Source of the DNA: Bacteroidetes bacterium UBA2664
GTDB taxonomy: Bacteria; Bacteroidota; Rhodothermia; Balneolales; Balneolaceae
Assembly (NCBI GenBank): GCA_002359315.1
Contig: DEMS01000023.1
Coordinates: 1-64,000 of the forward strand
Direction of reading: 5' to 3'
DNA: 64,000 bases
Both the position numbers and the translations under genes were made by a program. Within the stretch, counting starts at the first letter, position 1, and every line of letters begins with the position of its first letter. Below, one piece after another: positions 17,113-25,122 of the stretch. The notes beneath the pieces were generated by a model. It did not search any database and was not told the origin of the DNA. It saw nothing but the letters and a program-made list of their open reading frames with translations.

Positions 17113-18393
17113 TTACTTTTCCTGCAAAGCTCCCTTCTTCCCAACCGTCTGTTTCAATTGATAAGCCGTTTTTTGGGGTAAATTCCAAAGTTCAATGAAT
17201 CCTGCAGAGGCGTTCTGATTAAACGCAGCAGATTTGTTAAATGTAGCCAGATTTTCATCAAAAAGAGAGTATGGAGAGGTAAGTGCAACAATCTCACAGT
17301 TCCCCTTGTAAAGCCGCACCGTCACTTCTCCGGTAACCTTCTTATTCTGTTCATTAATATATGCCCGTATGTTATCCATTACCGGCTCAAAATATTTAGC
17401 ACCATAAATCAGATAAGCCCATTTCTGATCCATAAATGTCTTCAGTTCATTCTCCTCCCGGGTCGATACCAATTGCTCAAGGTTTTTATGGGATTGAATC
17501 AGTATGTGTGCGGCAGGATTTTCATATACGCCTCTTACTTTCAGTCCTACAATTCTATCCTCAATCAGATGAAAATAGCCGACTCCGTGTTTTCCGCCGA
17601 TATCATTCAAAAGGAGAATCAGATCTTTTTTGTCGTATGGAATGCCATTCAAGCTAACCGGCTCACCTTTTTCAAAACCAATTTTCACCAACTCCTCTTT
17701 GTCGGGCGCTTGCTGAGGAGTATTACACCACTTTAAAATGTTCTCTAACGGCGGTATCAGCTCAGGATTTTCAATTTCTCCCCCTTCACCGGTATTGGCC
17801 CACATATTTTCATCGTATGAATAGGGGCTTTTTTTCGTCTGTTCTACAGGAATACCGTTCTGTATAGCATATGCAATCTCTTCTTCTCTGCCCATGCCCC
17901 ACTCCCTAACCGGTGCAATTGTTTTCAGCGCCGGATTCAGCGTTGTGATGTAACTTTCGAACCGAACCTGATCATTCCCTTTCCCGGTACAGCCGTGTGC
18001 AATCACTTCACACCCGAATTCCGATGCAAATTGGACGGCCAGTTTGGAGATCATCACCCTGCCCAACGGACAACCGAGTGCATAGCCGCCCTGATAATCC
18101 GCATTGGCTTTTACTGCCTCTGCACAAAGCTCTGCAAAATCATCTTTTGCATCATAAATGATGGCATCTTTTGCGCCCAGTTTAATTGCCTTCTGTTTAA
18201 TCTCTTCCAGATTGTCGGCGGTCTGACCAATATTAATGGTCAAAGCGATTACATCACACTCATATTCCTCCTGAATCCATTTCAACATCACGCTTGTGTC
18301 GAGTCCGCCCGAATAGAGAAGCAGGCATGTGTTAAAGGTTCCTTTTTCGGCTTCGTGTGAGGCTACTTTTTTGTATGTCGTTTGGTTTTCCAT
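17113..18393 (-). CDS. argG: Argininosuccinate synthase
   Basis: ArgG condenses citrulline and aspartate using ATP to form argininosuccinate in the cytoplasm. The ATP-binding PP-loop LLLYSGGLDTSVMLKWIQE is at about residues 24-42. Other conserved elements are CTGKGNDQVRFE (GKGNDQ), SPYSYDENMWANTGEGGEIENP and GGKHGVGYFHLIEDR. The length of 426 is within the family range; the N terminus carries about 20 extra residues before the P-loop strand. The argF stop is 72 bases upstream and argH is downstream, so it is the middle gene of an argFGH unit. Confidence 0.97.
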   Translation of the reverse strand: MENQTTYKKVASHEAEKGTFNTCLLLYSGGLDTSVMLKWIQEEYECDVIALTINIGQTADNLEEIKQKAIKLGAKDAIIYDAKDDFAELCAEAVKANADYQGGYALGCPLGRVMISKLAVQFASEFGCEVIAHGCTGKGNDQVRFESYITTLNPALKTIAPVREWGMGREEEIAYAIQNGIPVEQTKKSPYSYDENMWANTGEGGEIENPELIPPLENILKWCNTPQQAPDKEELVKIGFEKGEPVSLNGIPYDKKDLILLLNDIGGKHGVGYFHLIEDRIVGLKVRGVYENPAAHILIQSHKNLEQLVSTREENELKTFMDQKWAYLIYGAKYFEPVMDNIRAYINEQNKKVTGEVTVRLYKGNCEIVALTSPYSLFDENLATFNKSAAFNQNASAGFIELWNLPQKTAYQLKQTVGKKGALQEK

Positions 18394-18465
18394 TGGTTTA
18401 TCTGTTCGATTCTGAATTTGTAAGTTTATTTATTTTGTCTGAATAGTGACTGTCTGAATTCCTGA

Positions 18466-19458
18466 TTAGGGCGAAACGGCACTCATCTTCAATGTTGACG
18501 GATTATGTTTGGTTTGAGGACTTTTTGAATGGCCTCCGGTAAGCAGTGTTGAAAAAACTCCTTTAGAGACAACCATCCGGTTTTTTGCCTGTTGGTAGAT
18601 CCAGGAGTTTTTATGATCAATCACCGGATCCGTTACTTCAATTCCCCGGTGAGCCGGGAGGCAGTGCATAAAACCTGTCTGTGATTTGGCGTGTGAAAAC
18701 AGCTTTTCATTCACCTGATATGGCTGAAAGTGCCTGATTTTCTCTTCGAAGAGATGCTCTTCACCCATAGAGATGAATGTGTCTGTATATATGACATCAC
18801 TCTCTTTAACAGCTTCAAATGGATCTTTGGTAGCGAAAAACATTCCACCATACTCCACAGTAAGGAGTTTAAAATAGTTAAGCTTGTCATCACTCCAGGA
18901 GTACTCCTGCGGGCCGGCAAATGTTACGCTGTGTCCCAAAAGAAGTGCCACTTCAATCAGAGAGAATGCAACATTATTAGCATCACCGACGAAGGATATT
19001 GTAACCGGTTTGTCTTCACCGAACTTCTGTTGTATCGTCAGCATATCTGCAAGTGCCTGCATCGGGTGATGATTATTGCAGAGTGCATTTACGATCGGTA
19101 TAGTGCCATACTCCTTCATTTTTTCCAGTGTGTTGTGTGAGTATACTCGTGCAAAAATGGCATCGCACCACTGTGAAACGTTCATCATGGCATCATAGAG
19201 TGACTCTCTGCAGGTAAAAGGGACAGCTTTTCCATTGGCAAGTAATAGGTCGGCCTCGATATGCACAACACTGCCGCCAAGCTGGTTAATAGCTACTTCC
19301 GTACCTACTTTTGTTCGCAGTGAAGGTTTTTCAAAAACGAAGCCTATATTTTTCCCTTTCAGGGGCGATTCATCACTTGTTTCGAGATGTGTACTCAGAT
19401 CCAGTATGGATTGAATTTGATCCGGTTCAAGTTCTCCTATGGTTAATAAATGGTTCAT
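18466..19458 (-). CDS. argF: Ornithine carbamoyltransferase
   Basis: The enzyme transfers carbamoyl phosphate to ornithine, giving citrulline. I chose the ATG at 19458 (330 residues, start MNHLLTIGELEPDQIQ), which fits the family; an earlier in-frame ATG at 19554 lies within the U tract of the attenuator. The carbamoyl-phosphate motif reads EKPSLRTK (classical S-T-R-T-R), followed by HPMQALADMLTI and the ornithine-side motifs DTFISMGEE (SMG loop) and MHCLPAHRG. The SMG loop and HCLP favour ornithine carbamoyltransferase over the N-acetylornithine or N-succinylornithine enzymes of other Bacteroidota, though the substituted Thr in SLRTK leaves some doubt. It is the first gene of argFGH, directly downstream of an apparent arginine attenuator. 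Confidence 0.9.
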   Translation of the reverse strand: MNHLLTIGELEPDQIQSILDLSTHLETSDESPLKGKNIGFVFEKPSLRTKVGTEVAINQLGGSVVHIEADLLLANGKAVPFTCRESLYDAMMNVSQWCDAIFARVYSHNTLEKMKEYGTIPIVNALCNNHHPMQALADMLTIQQKFGEDKPVTISFVGDANNVAFSLIEVALLLGHSVTFAGPQEYSWSDDKLNYFKLLTVEYGGMFFATKDPFEAVKESDVIYTDTFISMGEEHLFEEKIRHFQPYQVNEKLFSHAKSQTGFMHCLPAHRGIEVTDPVIDHKNSWIYQQAKNRMVVSKGVFSTLLTGGHSKSPQTKHNPSTLKMSAVSP

Positions 19459-19552
19459 AATGGGTGTTCGATTACAATTAAAAGTGTTGTTTGAATGGGT
19501 TGGGTGGGATTCGGGACTGAAGTATTGATGTTTCCTTTTTTGGGAAAAAATC

Positions 19553-19589
19553 AAAAAAAAAGCCCGCTCAGTTTTAAAATGAGCGGGCT
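19553..19589 (-). terminator. Attenuator terminator upstream of argF
   Basis: Read on the minus strand, AGCCCGCTCA (19589-19580), a 9-base loop and TGAGCGGGCT (19570-19561) form a perfect 10-base-pair stem followed by nine U residues. It lies about 95 bases before the argF ATG. No minus-strand gene precedes it except the leader peptide, so its only plausible role is to stop transcripts before argF. Confidence 0.9.
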
Positions 19590-19627
19590 GGCGATAAGTC
19601 CTTTAGCAGTTTAACTGCACACAGATA

Positions 19628-19690
19628 TCACGCGCCCCACGGGCGGCGACGGCGAAGAATTGATGGTGTAATATGTGTGCTGTTTTGCAT
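19628..19690 (-). CDS. Arginine leader peptide of the argFGH attenuator
   Basis: A 20-codon open frame starts at ATG 19690 and ends with TGA at 19628. It encodes a peptide with the core SILRRRRPWGA, where four consecutive Arg codons (CGC CGT CGC CGC, 19654-19643) stand 12 codons into the frame. It is followed after about 40 bases by the intrinsic terminator and then by argF. This is the classical layout of ribosome-mediated attenuation: scarcity of charged tRNA-Arg would stall the ribosome on the Arg run and change the RNA fold. The CGCCC/GGGCG hairpin (19645-19633) overlaps the Arg codons. No strong Shine-Dalgarno is visible, which is common in this group. Confidence 0.8.
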   Translation of the reverse strand: MQNSTHITPSILRRRRPWGA

Positions 19691-19871
19691 GGGGTTAAAT
19701 TCCACTATATAATTTTAAGATGCAAATTATTTTTTTCACTGTACCAATTTACAGGTAATGAAGTGAGGTGCCCTGTTCATGTGATGGTAAAAGTGACTAT
19801 ATTTAGTATATCTTCAGTGATTAATCATTATGACTGTGGAACCCTGTCATCAATTATTATCTTATTATAAT

Positions 19872-21236
19872 ATGATCAATAAAAATATCATACTATCGTT
19901 CATCTTATTTATAGTAGGAGCGGCATTTATTGCCCAGGATCAACCGTCTGAGGTTGACTCATCATCGGTCCTTTCAGAGGAACCGGCACAAAGAAATACG
20001 ACAGTCAGTGTGATCAGGGTAAATGGAATTATAGGCCCTACAACGACACAGTATATTGATCGGGGCCTCCGAAAATCCATTGAAAATAACGATGAAGCCT
20101 TTATCATTGTATTGGACACTCCGGGGGGATTGCTCGATTCTACTCAGGATATCGTTCAAACACTGCTTGGAACAGAGCATCCAACAGTTGTTTATGTCTC
20201 TCCAAGTGGAGCAAATGCGGGAAGTGCGGGCACATTTATAACCCTGGCAGCTCATGTCGCCGCAATGGCACCGGCAACAAATATTGGTGCCGCATCACCG
20301 GTGAGTATGGGCGGGGGTGAGATGGACACCGTAATGCAGAAAAAGATTTTTAACTTTTCTGAAAGTTTTATTGAGACCATTGCCGAGGAGAGAGGAAGGA
20401 ATATAGAGTGGGCCAAATCAGCCGTCAGCGATGGCGCATCCATTACGGCAAATGAAGCGTTGGATTTAGAAGTCATAGATCTGATTGCTGAAAATATTGA
20501 GGATCTCTTATCTCAAATGGATGGCATGGAGATCGAGGGAAAAGTGCTGCAGACTGAGGGGGCTTCCCCTGTAGAAATACCGGAAACACTCGCAGAGATA
20601 TTTTTCAGTTTTATTATTCGCCCGGAAGTGATGCTGATACTCACGTTAATTGCGATCTACGGAATCATTGGGGAAGTGACGAACCCGGGAGGCATTATAC
20701 CGGGGGTATCGGGTGTGATCGCATTGATCCTGTTACTCTATGGAGTGGCCGCAATGCCGATCAATATGGCCGGCTTTTTATTAATTGGACTGGCAATTAT
20801 ACTGTTTATTGCAGAAGCTTTTACACCGGCTTTTGGAATCTTGATCGGTGCCGGGGCAGTATCCTTTTTCCTGGGGGCGTTAATGCTATTTCAGGATTTA
20901 CCGGAGGAGATTCAGCTCTCTTTATATTGGCTGATACCCGCAACATTACTGACGGCTGCATTTTTTGCATGGATTGTCACGTATGGAGTAAAAAGTCTGT
21001 TTAAACCTCCGGTATCCGGTTTAGAGTCAACCATTGGAAAGTTTGCAGAAGTCACGGATGAAATACAACCGAATCAAGAAGGCAGAGTCTTTTTTGATGG
21101 GGAATACTGGACCGCAGAGAGCGAGAGTCATTTGAAAAAGGGTGATAGAGCTGAAATTATAAAGTATGTTGGCCTTCGGGTTTGGGTGAAACCCGCTTCT
21201 CCTATAAAAGAGGAGCCCGATAATGTAAATGAGTAA
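19872..21236 (+). CDS. NfeD-family membrane-bound ClpP-class serine protease
   Basis: A long-form NfeD protein: an N-terminal ClpP/SppA-like protease, a polytopic membrane part and a C-terminal OB-fold NfeD domain. The ATG at 19872 places a signal/anchor helix (MINKNIILSFILFIVGAAFIAQ) at the very start. The protease region includes FIIVLDTPGGLLDST, then YVSPSGANAGSAGTFITLAAHVAAMAPATNIGAASPV with the nucleophile Ser in the GSAG stretch. About five hydrophobic segments follow, then the OB domain SGLESTIGKFAEV...GRVFFDGEYW...RAEIIKYVGLRVWVKP. Long NfeD proteins pair with SPFH proteins, and the next gene 150 bases downstream is exactly that. The pair probably acts in membrane quality control. Confidence 0.92.
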   Translation: MINKNIILSFILFIVGAAFIAQDQPSEVDSSSVLSEEPAQRNTTVSVIRVNGIIGPTTTQYIDRGLRKSIENNDEAFIIVLDTPGGLLDSTQDIVQTLLGTEHPTVVYVSPSGANAGSAGTFITLAAHVAAMAPATNIGAASPVSMGGGEMDTVMQKKIFNFSESFIETIAEERGRNIEWAKSAVSDGASITANEALDLEVIDLIAENIEDLLSQMDGMEIEGKVLQTEGASPVEIPETLAEIFFSFIIRPEVMLILTLIAIYGIIGEVTNPGGIIPGVSGVIALILLLYGVAAMPINMAGFLLIGLAIILFIAEAFTPAFGILIGAGAVSFFLGALMLFQDLPEEIQLSLYWLIPATLLTAAFFAWIVTYGVKSLFKPPVSGLESTIGKFAEVTDEIQPNQEGRVFFDGEYWTAESESHLKKGDRAEIIKYVGLRVWVKPASPIKEEPDNVNE

Positions 21237-21389
21237 ACAGGAAAATTAGCAGCCAAAAACCAATTATTGAAGATAAATCTCTATTTTAGTGGGAATAAAT
21301 CTAATTTTGCCGGAATGGGCTGAGTTTAATGAATAGATCGGTCATCAATATCAAATAGCAATCAAACATATAAAAAGGAGTGAATCATT

Positions 21390-22163
21390 ATGGAACCAAG
21401 TGAATTAACGAATACGCTGGTTTGGGTCATAACCCTGGTTATTTTTCTATCTGTATTTTTACCGCAGATGTTTAAAATAATGAGAGAGTATGAGCGGGGA
21501 GTTGTTTTCCGGCTTGGAAAATTTCAAAGTACGAAAGGGCCCGGACTTATAGTTCTGATACCATTCATTGATAAAGTGGAGCGGGTAGATCTTCGTGTAC
21601 TTACAATCAATGTGGAGCGGCAAGAAGTAATTACCAAAGATAACGTCACTGTAAATGTTGATGCAATTACCTTTTTTCGGGTTGTTGATGCCGAACGAGC
21701 CGTGATTCAAGTTGAACGATATATTGCAGCTACATCAATGCTCGCACAGACAACATTGAGAAGTGTTCTGGGTCAGTTTGAGCTGGATGAGTTACTTGCA
21801 GACCGGGAGAAGATCAATAAGCAGATTCAAAATATTATCGACAGACAGACAGATCCATGGGGAATAAAGGTTGTATCGGTAGAGGTCAAAGATGTGATAT
21901 TGCCTGAATCCATGAAACGCGCGATGGCACGTCAAGCTGAAAGCGAGCGGGACAGACGAGCAAAAATTATTAACGCACAGGGTGAATTTGAAGCAGCGAC
22001 AAAATTGGTTCAAGCCGGTGAGATGATTGAGAAAACACCAACAGCTCTGCAACTTCGATACTTGCAGACAATGGTCGAAATCAGCAGTGAAAACTCAACA
22101 TTTACATTTATACCCCTGCCGCTTGATTTTATGGACTCATTCAGGCCTGTAGATAAGAAATAG
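21390..22163 (+). CDS. SPFH/Band-7 protein (slipin, stomatin-like)
   Basis: A 257-residue slipin anchored by one N-terminal membrane helix (TLVWVITLVIFLSVFLPQMF). The SPFH core begins EYERGVVFRLGKFQSTKGPGLIVLIPFIDKVERVDLR and contains the typical QEVITKDNVTVNVDAITFFRVVD, TTLRSVLGQFELDELLADREKIN and WGIKVVSVEVKDVILPESMKRAMARQAESERDRRAKIINAQGE. Slipins oligomerise into rings and microdomains and regulate the partner NfeD protease, encoded immediately upstream. A strong Shine-Dalgarno, AGGAG at 21376-21380, is placed nine bases before the ATG. A terminator follows the gene. Confidence 0.95.
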   Translation: MEPSELTNTLVWVITLVIFLSVFLPQMFKIMREYERGVVFRLGKFQSTKGPGLIVLIPFIDKVERVDLRVLTINVERQEVITKDNVTVNVDAITFFRVVDAERAVIQVERYIAATSMLAQTTLRSVLGQFELDELLADREKINKQIQNIIDRQTDPWGIKVVSVEVKDVILPESMKRAMARQAESERDRRAKIINAQGEFEAATKLVQAGEMIEKTPTALQLRYLQTMVEISSENSTFTFIPLPLDFMDSFRPVDKK

Positions 22164-22185
22164 GTATTTCGTTATTAATTAAAGA

Positions 22186-22216
22186 AACCCGGCATTTAAA
22201 CCCTGTCGGGTTTTTT
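22186..22216 (+). terminator. Intrinsic terminator after the slipin gene
   Basis: AACCCGGC (22186-22193) pairs with GTCGGGTT (22205-22212) with one G-U pair and an 11-base loop, followed by six T residues and more T-rich sequence. It ends the NfeD-slipin unit. Confidence 0.8.
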
Positions 22217-22244
22217 ATTTTAAAAAGATCGGATATTTTTTAAA

Positions 22245-22293
22245 GTGAAAAGTGAAAAGTGAAAAGTGAAAAGTGAAAAGTGAAAAGTGAAAA
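22245..22293. repeat. Seven tandem GTGAAAA heptamers
   Basis: Seven perfect head-to-tail copies of GTGAAAA. Two copies of the same unit occur at 7219-7232. Perfect identity suggests recent slippage, so copy number may vary between strains. Confidence 0.9.
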
Positions 22294-22298
22294 GCATG

Positions 22299-22318
22299 CC
22301 CTGAGCAAAGTCGAAGGG
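22299..22318. repeat. CCCTGAGCAAAGTCGAAGGG dispersed repeat
   Basis: This sequence follows the heptamer array. The CCCT/AGGG ends and TCGA-containing core are those of a short repeat that I recall being widespread in Bacteroidota intergenic DNA. It is the only full copy seen in this window. Confidence 0.45.
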
Positions 22319-22384
22319 TGAAAAGTATAACCCTAATCTATGTATTGAATTAATGATTCAAGATTTTATACTGAATAACCCTCA

Positions 22385-22434
22385 GACACCGAAGGTGTCA
22401 AACATAAATAACCCCGGGCAGCGCCTAGGGGTTA
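22385..22434. repeat. Two adjacent hairpins of a repeat element
   Basis: GACACC-GAA-GGTGTC (22385-22399) is followed ten bases later by TAACCCC (22409-22415) and GGGGTTA (22428-22434) around a GC-rich loop. The paired-hairpin arrangement resembles REP/BIME-type elements. It sits 22 bases before the next gene. Confidence 0.5.
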
Positions 22435-22456
22435 AAAACTAAAAAACCATTCATCG

Positions 22457-23458
22457 ATGAAATATTTTACAACCGTTTTACTGGCAGCAATCCTCTTATT
22501 TACAGGATGTAGTGAACAGGAACAGCCCCGTACTGAGTGGGCGCTTGCACTTCATGGTGGAGCAGGAACCATTTCAAGAGATATGCCCGACTCATTAAAA
22601 CAGCAATATTATGATGGATTAAGGGAAGCATTAAGAGTTGGTGAACTTGTTCTGCGAGATGGGGGATCGGCACTGGATGCGGTAGAACTGGTTGTCAATA
22701 ACCTTGAAGATAACCCGCTATTTAATGCAGGGAAAGGTGCTGTATTTACGATAGATGGCAAACATGAATTAGACGCCGCTATTATGGATGGCAGTACGCT
22801 CGCTGCCGGCGCTTTAACAGGACTCACAACTGTGAAAAACCCGATTTCATTGGCCAGAATTGTGATGGAAGATTCTCCGCACATATTCTTTTCAGGGGTC
22901 GGTGCAGAACAGTTTGCAGACGGCACGGACCTGGAACGGGTCGAGAATGAATACTTCTTCACTGAAGTGCGTCACAGGCAGTGGCTGAGATCACAAAATG
23001 ATGATGCAACCAACCTGAAACCGTTAAATGAGTGGGTTGAAGGGGATAAATATGGAACCGTGGGTGCTGTTGCTGTAGATATGGATGGAAAACTGGCTGC
23101 GGCCACATCAACTGGCGGCATGACCAACAAGCAATTTGGCCGCGTGGGGGATGTCCCAATCATCGGAGCGGGAACGTTTGCGAATCATATTGCTGCCATA
23201 TCAGCAACCGGGTGGGGTGAACAGATCATGCGAAATGTGTCTGCAAATACGATTGCCAACTATATGGAATTCACAGAGGCATCTCTGGAGGAAGCAATGA
23301 ACTTTGTTTTAACGGAAAGACTCAATCCGGGAGATGGCGGGTTTATTGCTGTTGATAAAGATGGAAATATCTCGATGCAGATGAACAGCCAGGGAATGTA
23401 TCGGGGATCGGTTAACTCCTTAGGCGAAAGAACGGTCATGATTTGGGAAGAGGAATAA
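22457..23458 (+). CDS. Isoaspartyl peptidase / L-asparaginase, Ntn-hydrolase lipoprotein
   Basis: A plant-type asparaginase/isoaspartyl dipeptidase. The precursor self-cleaves before the Thr of DKYGTVGAVAVD (near residue 197), making that Thr the N-terminal nucleophile. WALALHGGAGTISRDMP at the start of the alpha subunit, NPLFNAGKGAVFT, and in the beta subunit STGGMTNKQFGRVGDVPIIGAGTFA all match the family. A lipoprotein signal ends LLFTGC (Cys18), so the enzyme is exported; it probably degrades beta-aspartyl dipeptides outside the cytoplasm. Its TAA is immediately followed by the ATG of the next gene, indicating tight coupling. Confidence 0.93.
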   Translation: MKYFTTVLLAAILLFTGCSEQEQPRTEWALALHGGAGTISRDMPDSLKQQYYDGLREALRVGELVLRDGGSALDAVELVVNNLEDNPLFNAGKGAVFTIDGKHELDAAIMDGSTLAAGALTGLTTVKNPISLARIVMEDSPHIFFSGVGAEQFADGTDLERVENEYFFTEVRHRQWLRSQNDDATNLKPLNEWVEGDKYGTVGAVAVDMDGKLAAATSTGGMTNKQFGRVGDVPIIGAGTFANHIAAISATGWGEQIMRNVSANTIANYMEFTEASLEEAMNFVLTERLNPGDGGFIAVDKDGNISMQMNSQGMYRGSVNSLGERTVMIWEEE

Positions 23459-24985
23459 ATGGTTCAAATTGATAAGATCCATTTGGTACACCTTAAATTT
23501 TCTGAATTTAAACAAGTTCAGGAGTTGATGAGTGCCTGCTACCCACATTTTGAAGATCCAACCTGGAGTAAAGAACAGATCCAAAAGCTGACAAAGATAT
23601 TTCCGGATGGTCAAATTGTAATAAAAGTTGATGACAAAATTGTAGCGTGTGCACTCTCTATTATTATCGACTACAAACAATTTGAAAACAAACACACCTA
23701 TCTGGATATCACCGGAAACGATACGTTTAATACTCATAAACCGGAAGGGGATACGATTTATGGATTGGATATGATGGTTCACCCCAAATACAGAGGGTTG
23801 CGCCTGGGCAGAAGACTTTACGATTATCGGAAAGATCTTTGTGAAGAGCTGAATTTAAAAGGGATTGTTTTTGGAGGTCGATTGCCGAACTTTCACAAAT
23901 TTAATGATCTAAGTGCCAGAGAGTATATTCGGAAGGTAAAGGAGAAGGAAATACATGATCCGGTACTCGATTTTCAGCTATCGAATGATTTTCAGGTAAA
24001 AAAAGTAGTGAAAAACTATCTGCCGGATGATTTGGCATCGGAATCGTATGCAGCCCTTTTGGAGTGGTCCAATATCAACTATGAAAAACCGGCCAAACTC
24101 TATATTCCGGAAAAATCAGAAGTTCGGATCGGGCTGGTTCAGTGGGGAATGAGGCCCTACAAAAATTATGAAGAGCTCACGGAACAGATTGAATATTTTG
24201 TTGAAGCTGTCTCCGGTTACAGAGCAGATTTTGTACTCTTTCCTGAATATGTGAACGCTCCGCTGATGGCTGAGTATAATCATCTCTCTGAGCCCGATGC
24301 AATCAGAAAACTGGCCGAATATACTGAGCGCTTGCGAGACACTTTTGCTGAATTCGCCATCTCTTACAATACAAATATCATCACCGGAAGCATGCCGGAA
24401 TTTAAAGATGATGTACTTTTAAATGTCGGGTATCTCTGTAAACGGAATGGAGAGGTTGAACGATATGAAAAGATTCATGTGACACCGGATGAGGAGAGGA
24501 TCTGGGGCATGAAAGGCGGAAACCAGATCAAAACATTTGACACAGATGCCGGTAAAATTGGCATTTTAATCTGCTATGATGTTGAATTTCCCGAACTGAG
24601 CAGATTACTGGCAATGGAAGGAATGGAAATTCTTTTTGTACCTTTTCTGACCGATACTCAGAACGGTTATTCACGAGTCAGAAATTGTGCGATTGCCAGA
24701 GCTATCGAAAATGAGTGTTATGTAGCCGTGGCAGGAAGTGTCGGTAATCTTCCAAAAGTGCACAATATGGATATTTCATTTGCCCAATCGGTGGTTTTTA
24801 CCCCATGTGATTTTTCATTTCCAACAACCGGAATCAAAGCGGAGGCTACACCCAATACAGAGATGATATTAATTGTGGATGTAGACCTGAACCTGCTCAA
24901 GGAACTTCATGAAAAAGGGAGCGTCAGGACTAAAAAAGATCGCAGAACAGATCTTTATGAGGTGATCGCTAAAAAAAAGGTTTGA
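23459..24985 (+). CDS. GNAT acetyltransferase - nitrilase-type amidohydrolase fusion
   Basis: A two-domain cytoplasmic protein of 508 residues. Residues 1-215 form a GNAT domain, with the acetyl-CoA loop in MMVHPKYRGLRLGRRLYDYRK. Residues 225-500 form a carbon-nitrogen hydrolase whose triad is visible: Glu263 (LFPEYV), Lys338 (YEKIHVTPDEE) and Cys372 (LICYDVEFPE). The same fusion exists in other bacteria as an uncharacterised family. The hydrolase could release an amine or amide that the acetyltransferase modifies, or the reverse; this is inference. Translation starts on the base after the stop of the isoaspartyl peptidase, so it may act on the same amide-containing products. Confidence 0.92.
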   Translation: MVQIDKIHLVHLKFSEFKQVQELMSACYPHFEDPTWSKEQIQKLTKIFPDGQIVIKVDDKIVACALSIIIDYKQFENKHTYLDITGNDTFNTHKPEGDTIYGLDMMVHPKYRGLRLGRRLYDYRKDLCEELNLKGIVFGGRLPNFHKFNDLSAREYIRKVKEKEIHDPVLDFQLSNDFQVKKVVKNYLPDDLASESYAALLEWSNINYEKPAKLYIPEKSEVRIGLVQWGMRPYKNYEELTEQIEYFVEAVSGYRADFVLFPEYVNAPLMAEYNHLSEPDAIRKLAEYTERLRDTFAEFAISYNTNIITGSMPEFKDDVLLNVGYLCKRNGEVERYEKIHVTPDEERIWGMKGGNQIKTFDTDAGKIGILICYDVEFPELSRLLAMEGMEILFVPFLTDTQNGYSRVRNCAIARAIENECYVAVAGSVGNLPKVHNMDISFAQSVVFTPCDFSFPTTGIKAEATPNTEMILIVDVDLNLLKELHEKGSVRTKKDRRTDLYEVIAKKKV

Positions 24986-25032
24986 TGCACAATCAGATTT
25001 TATCGCTCCAACTTGTTGAGCCGAAGTCAACT

Positions 25033-25061
25033 CTTACCATTTGTTAACATTCGCTTAACAT
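25033..25061 (+). promoter_or_regulatory. Pho-box-like triple direct repeat
   Basis: Three 8-base units lie head to tail: CTTACCAT (25033-25040), GTTAACAT (25043-25050) and CTTAACAT (25054-25061). The last two are 11 bases apart, one helical turn. TTAACA repeated at this period matches the half-site and spacing known for PhoB/PhoP-type boxes. A possible -10 (CATAAAT) lies 8-10 bases downstream. The next gene is a PiT-like permease and the one after a Na/Pi cotransporter, supporting phosphate control. Confidence 0.55.
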
Positions 25062-25122
25062 ACCGGGCATAAATAGTCGGTATTTTTAATTCTAATATAT
25101 AGAATTTAATACTGTTCTAAAT

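Noticed and set aside
18730..19140. 136-codon plus-strand frame opposite argF
   Set aside because: It is antisense to conserved catalytic motifs of the carbamoyltransferase and has no independent support.
19691..19800. Searched for a clear promoter for the argF leader
   Set aside because: TAATTTG-like and TATATAG words exist but no -33/-7 pair has acceptable spacing, so none is annotated.
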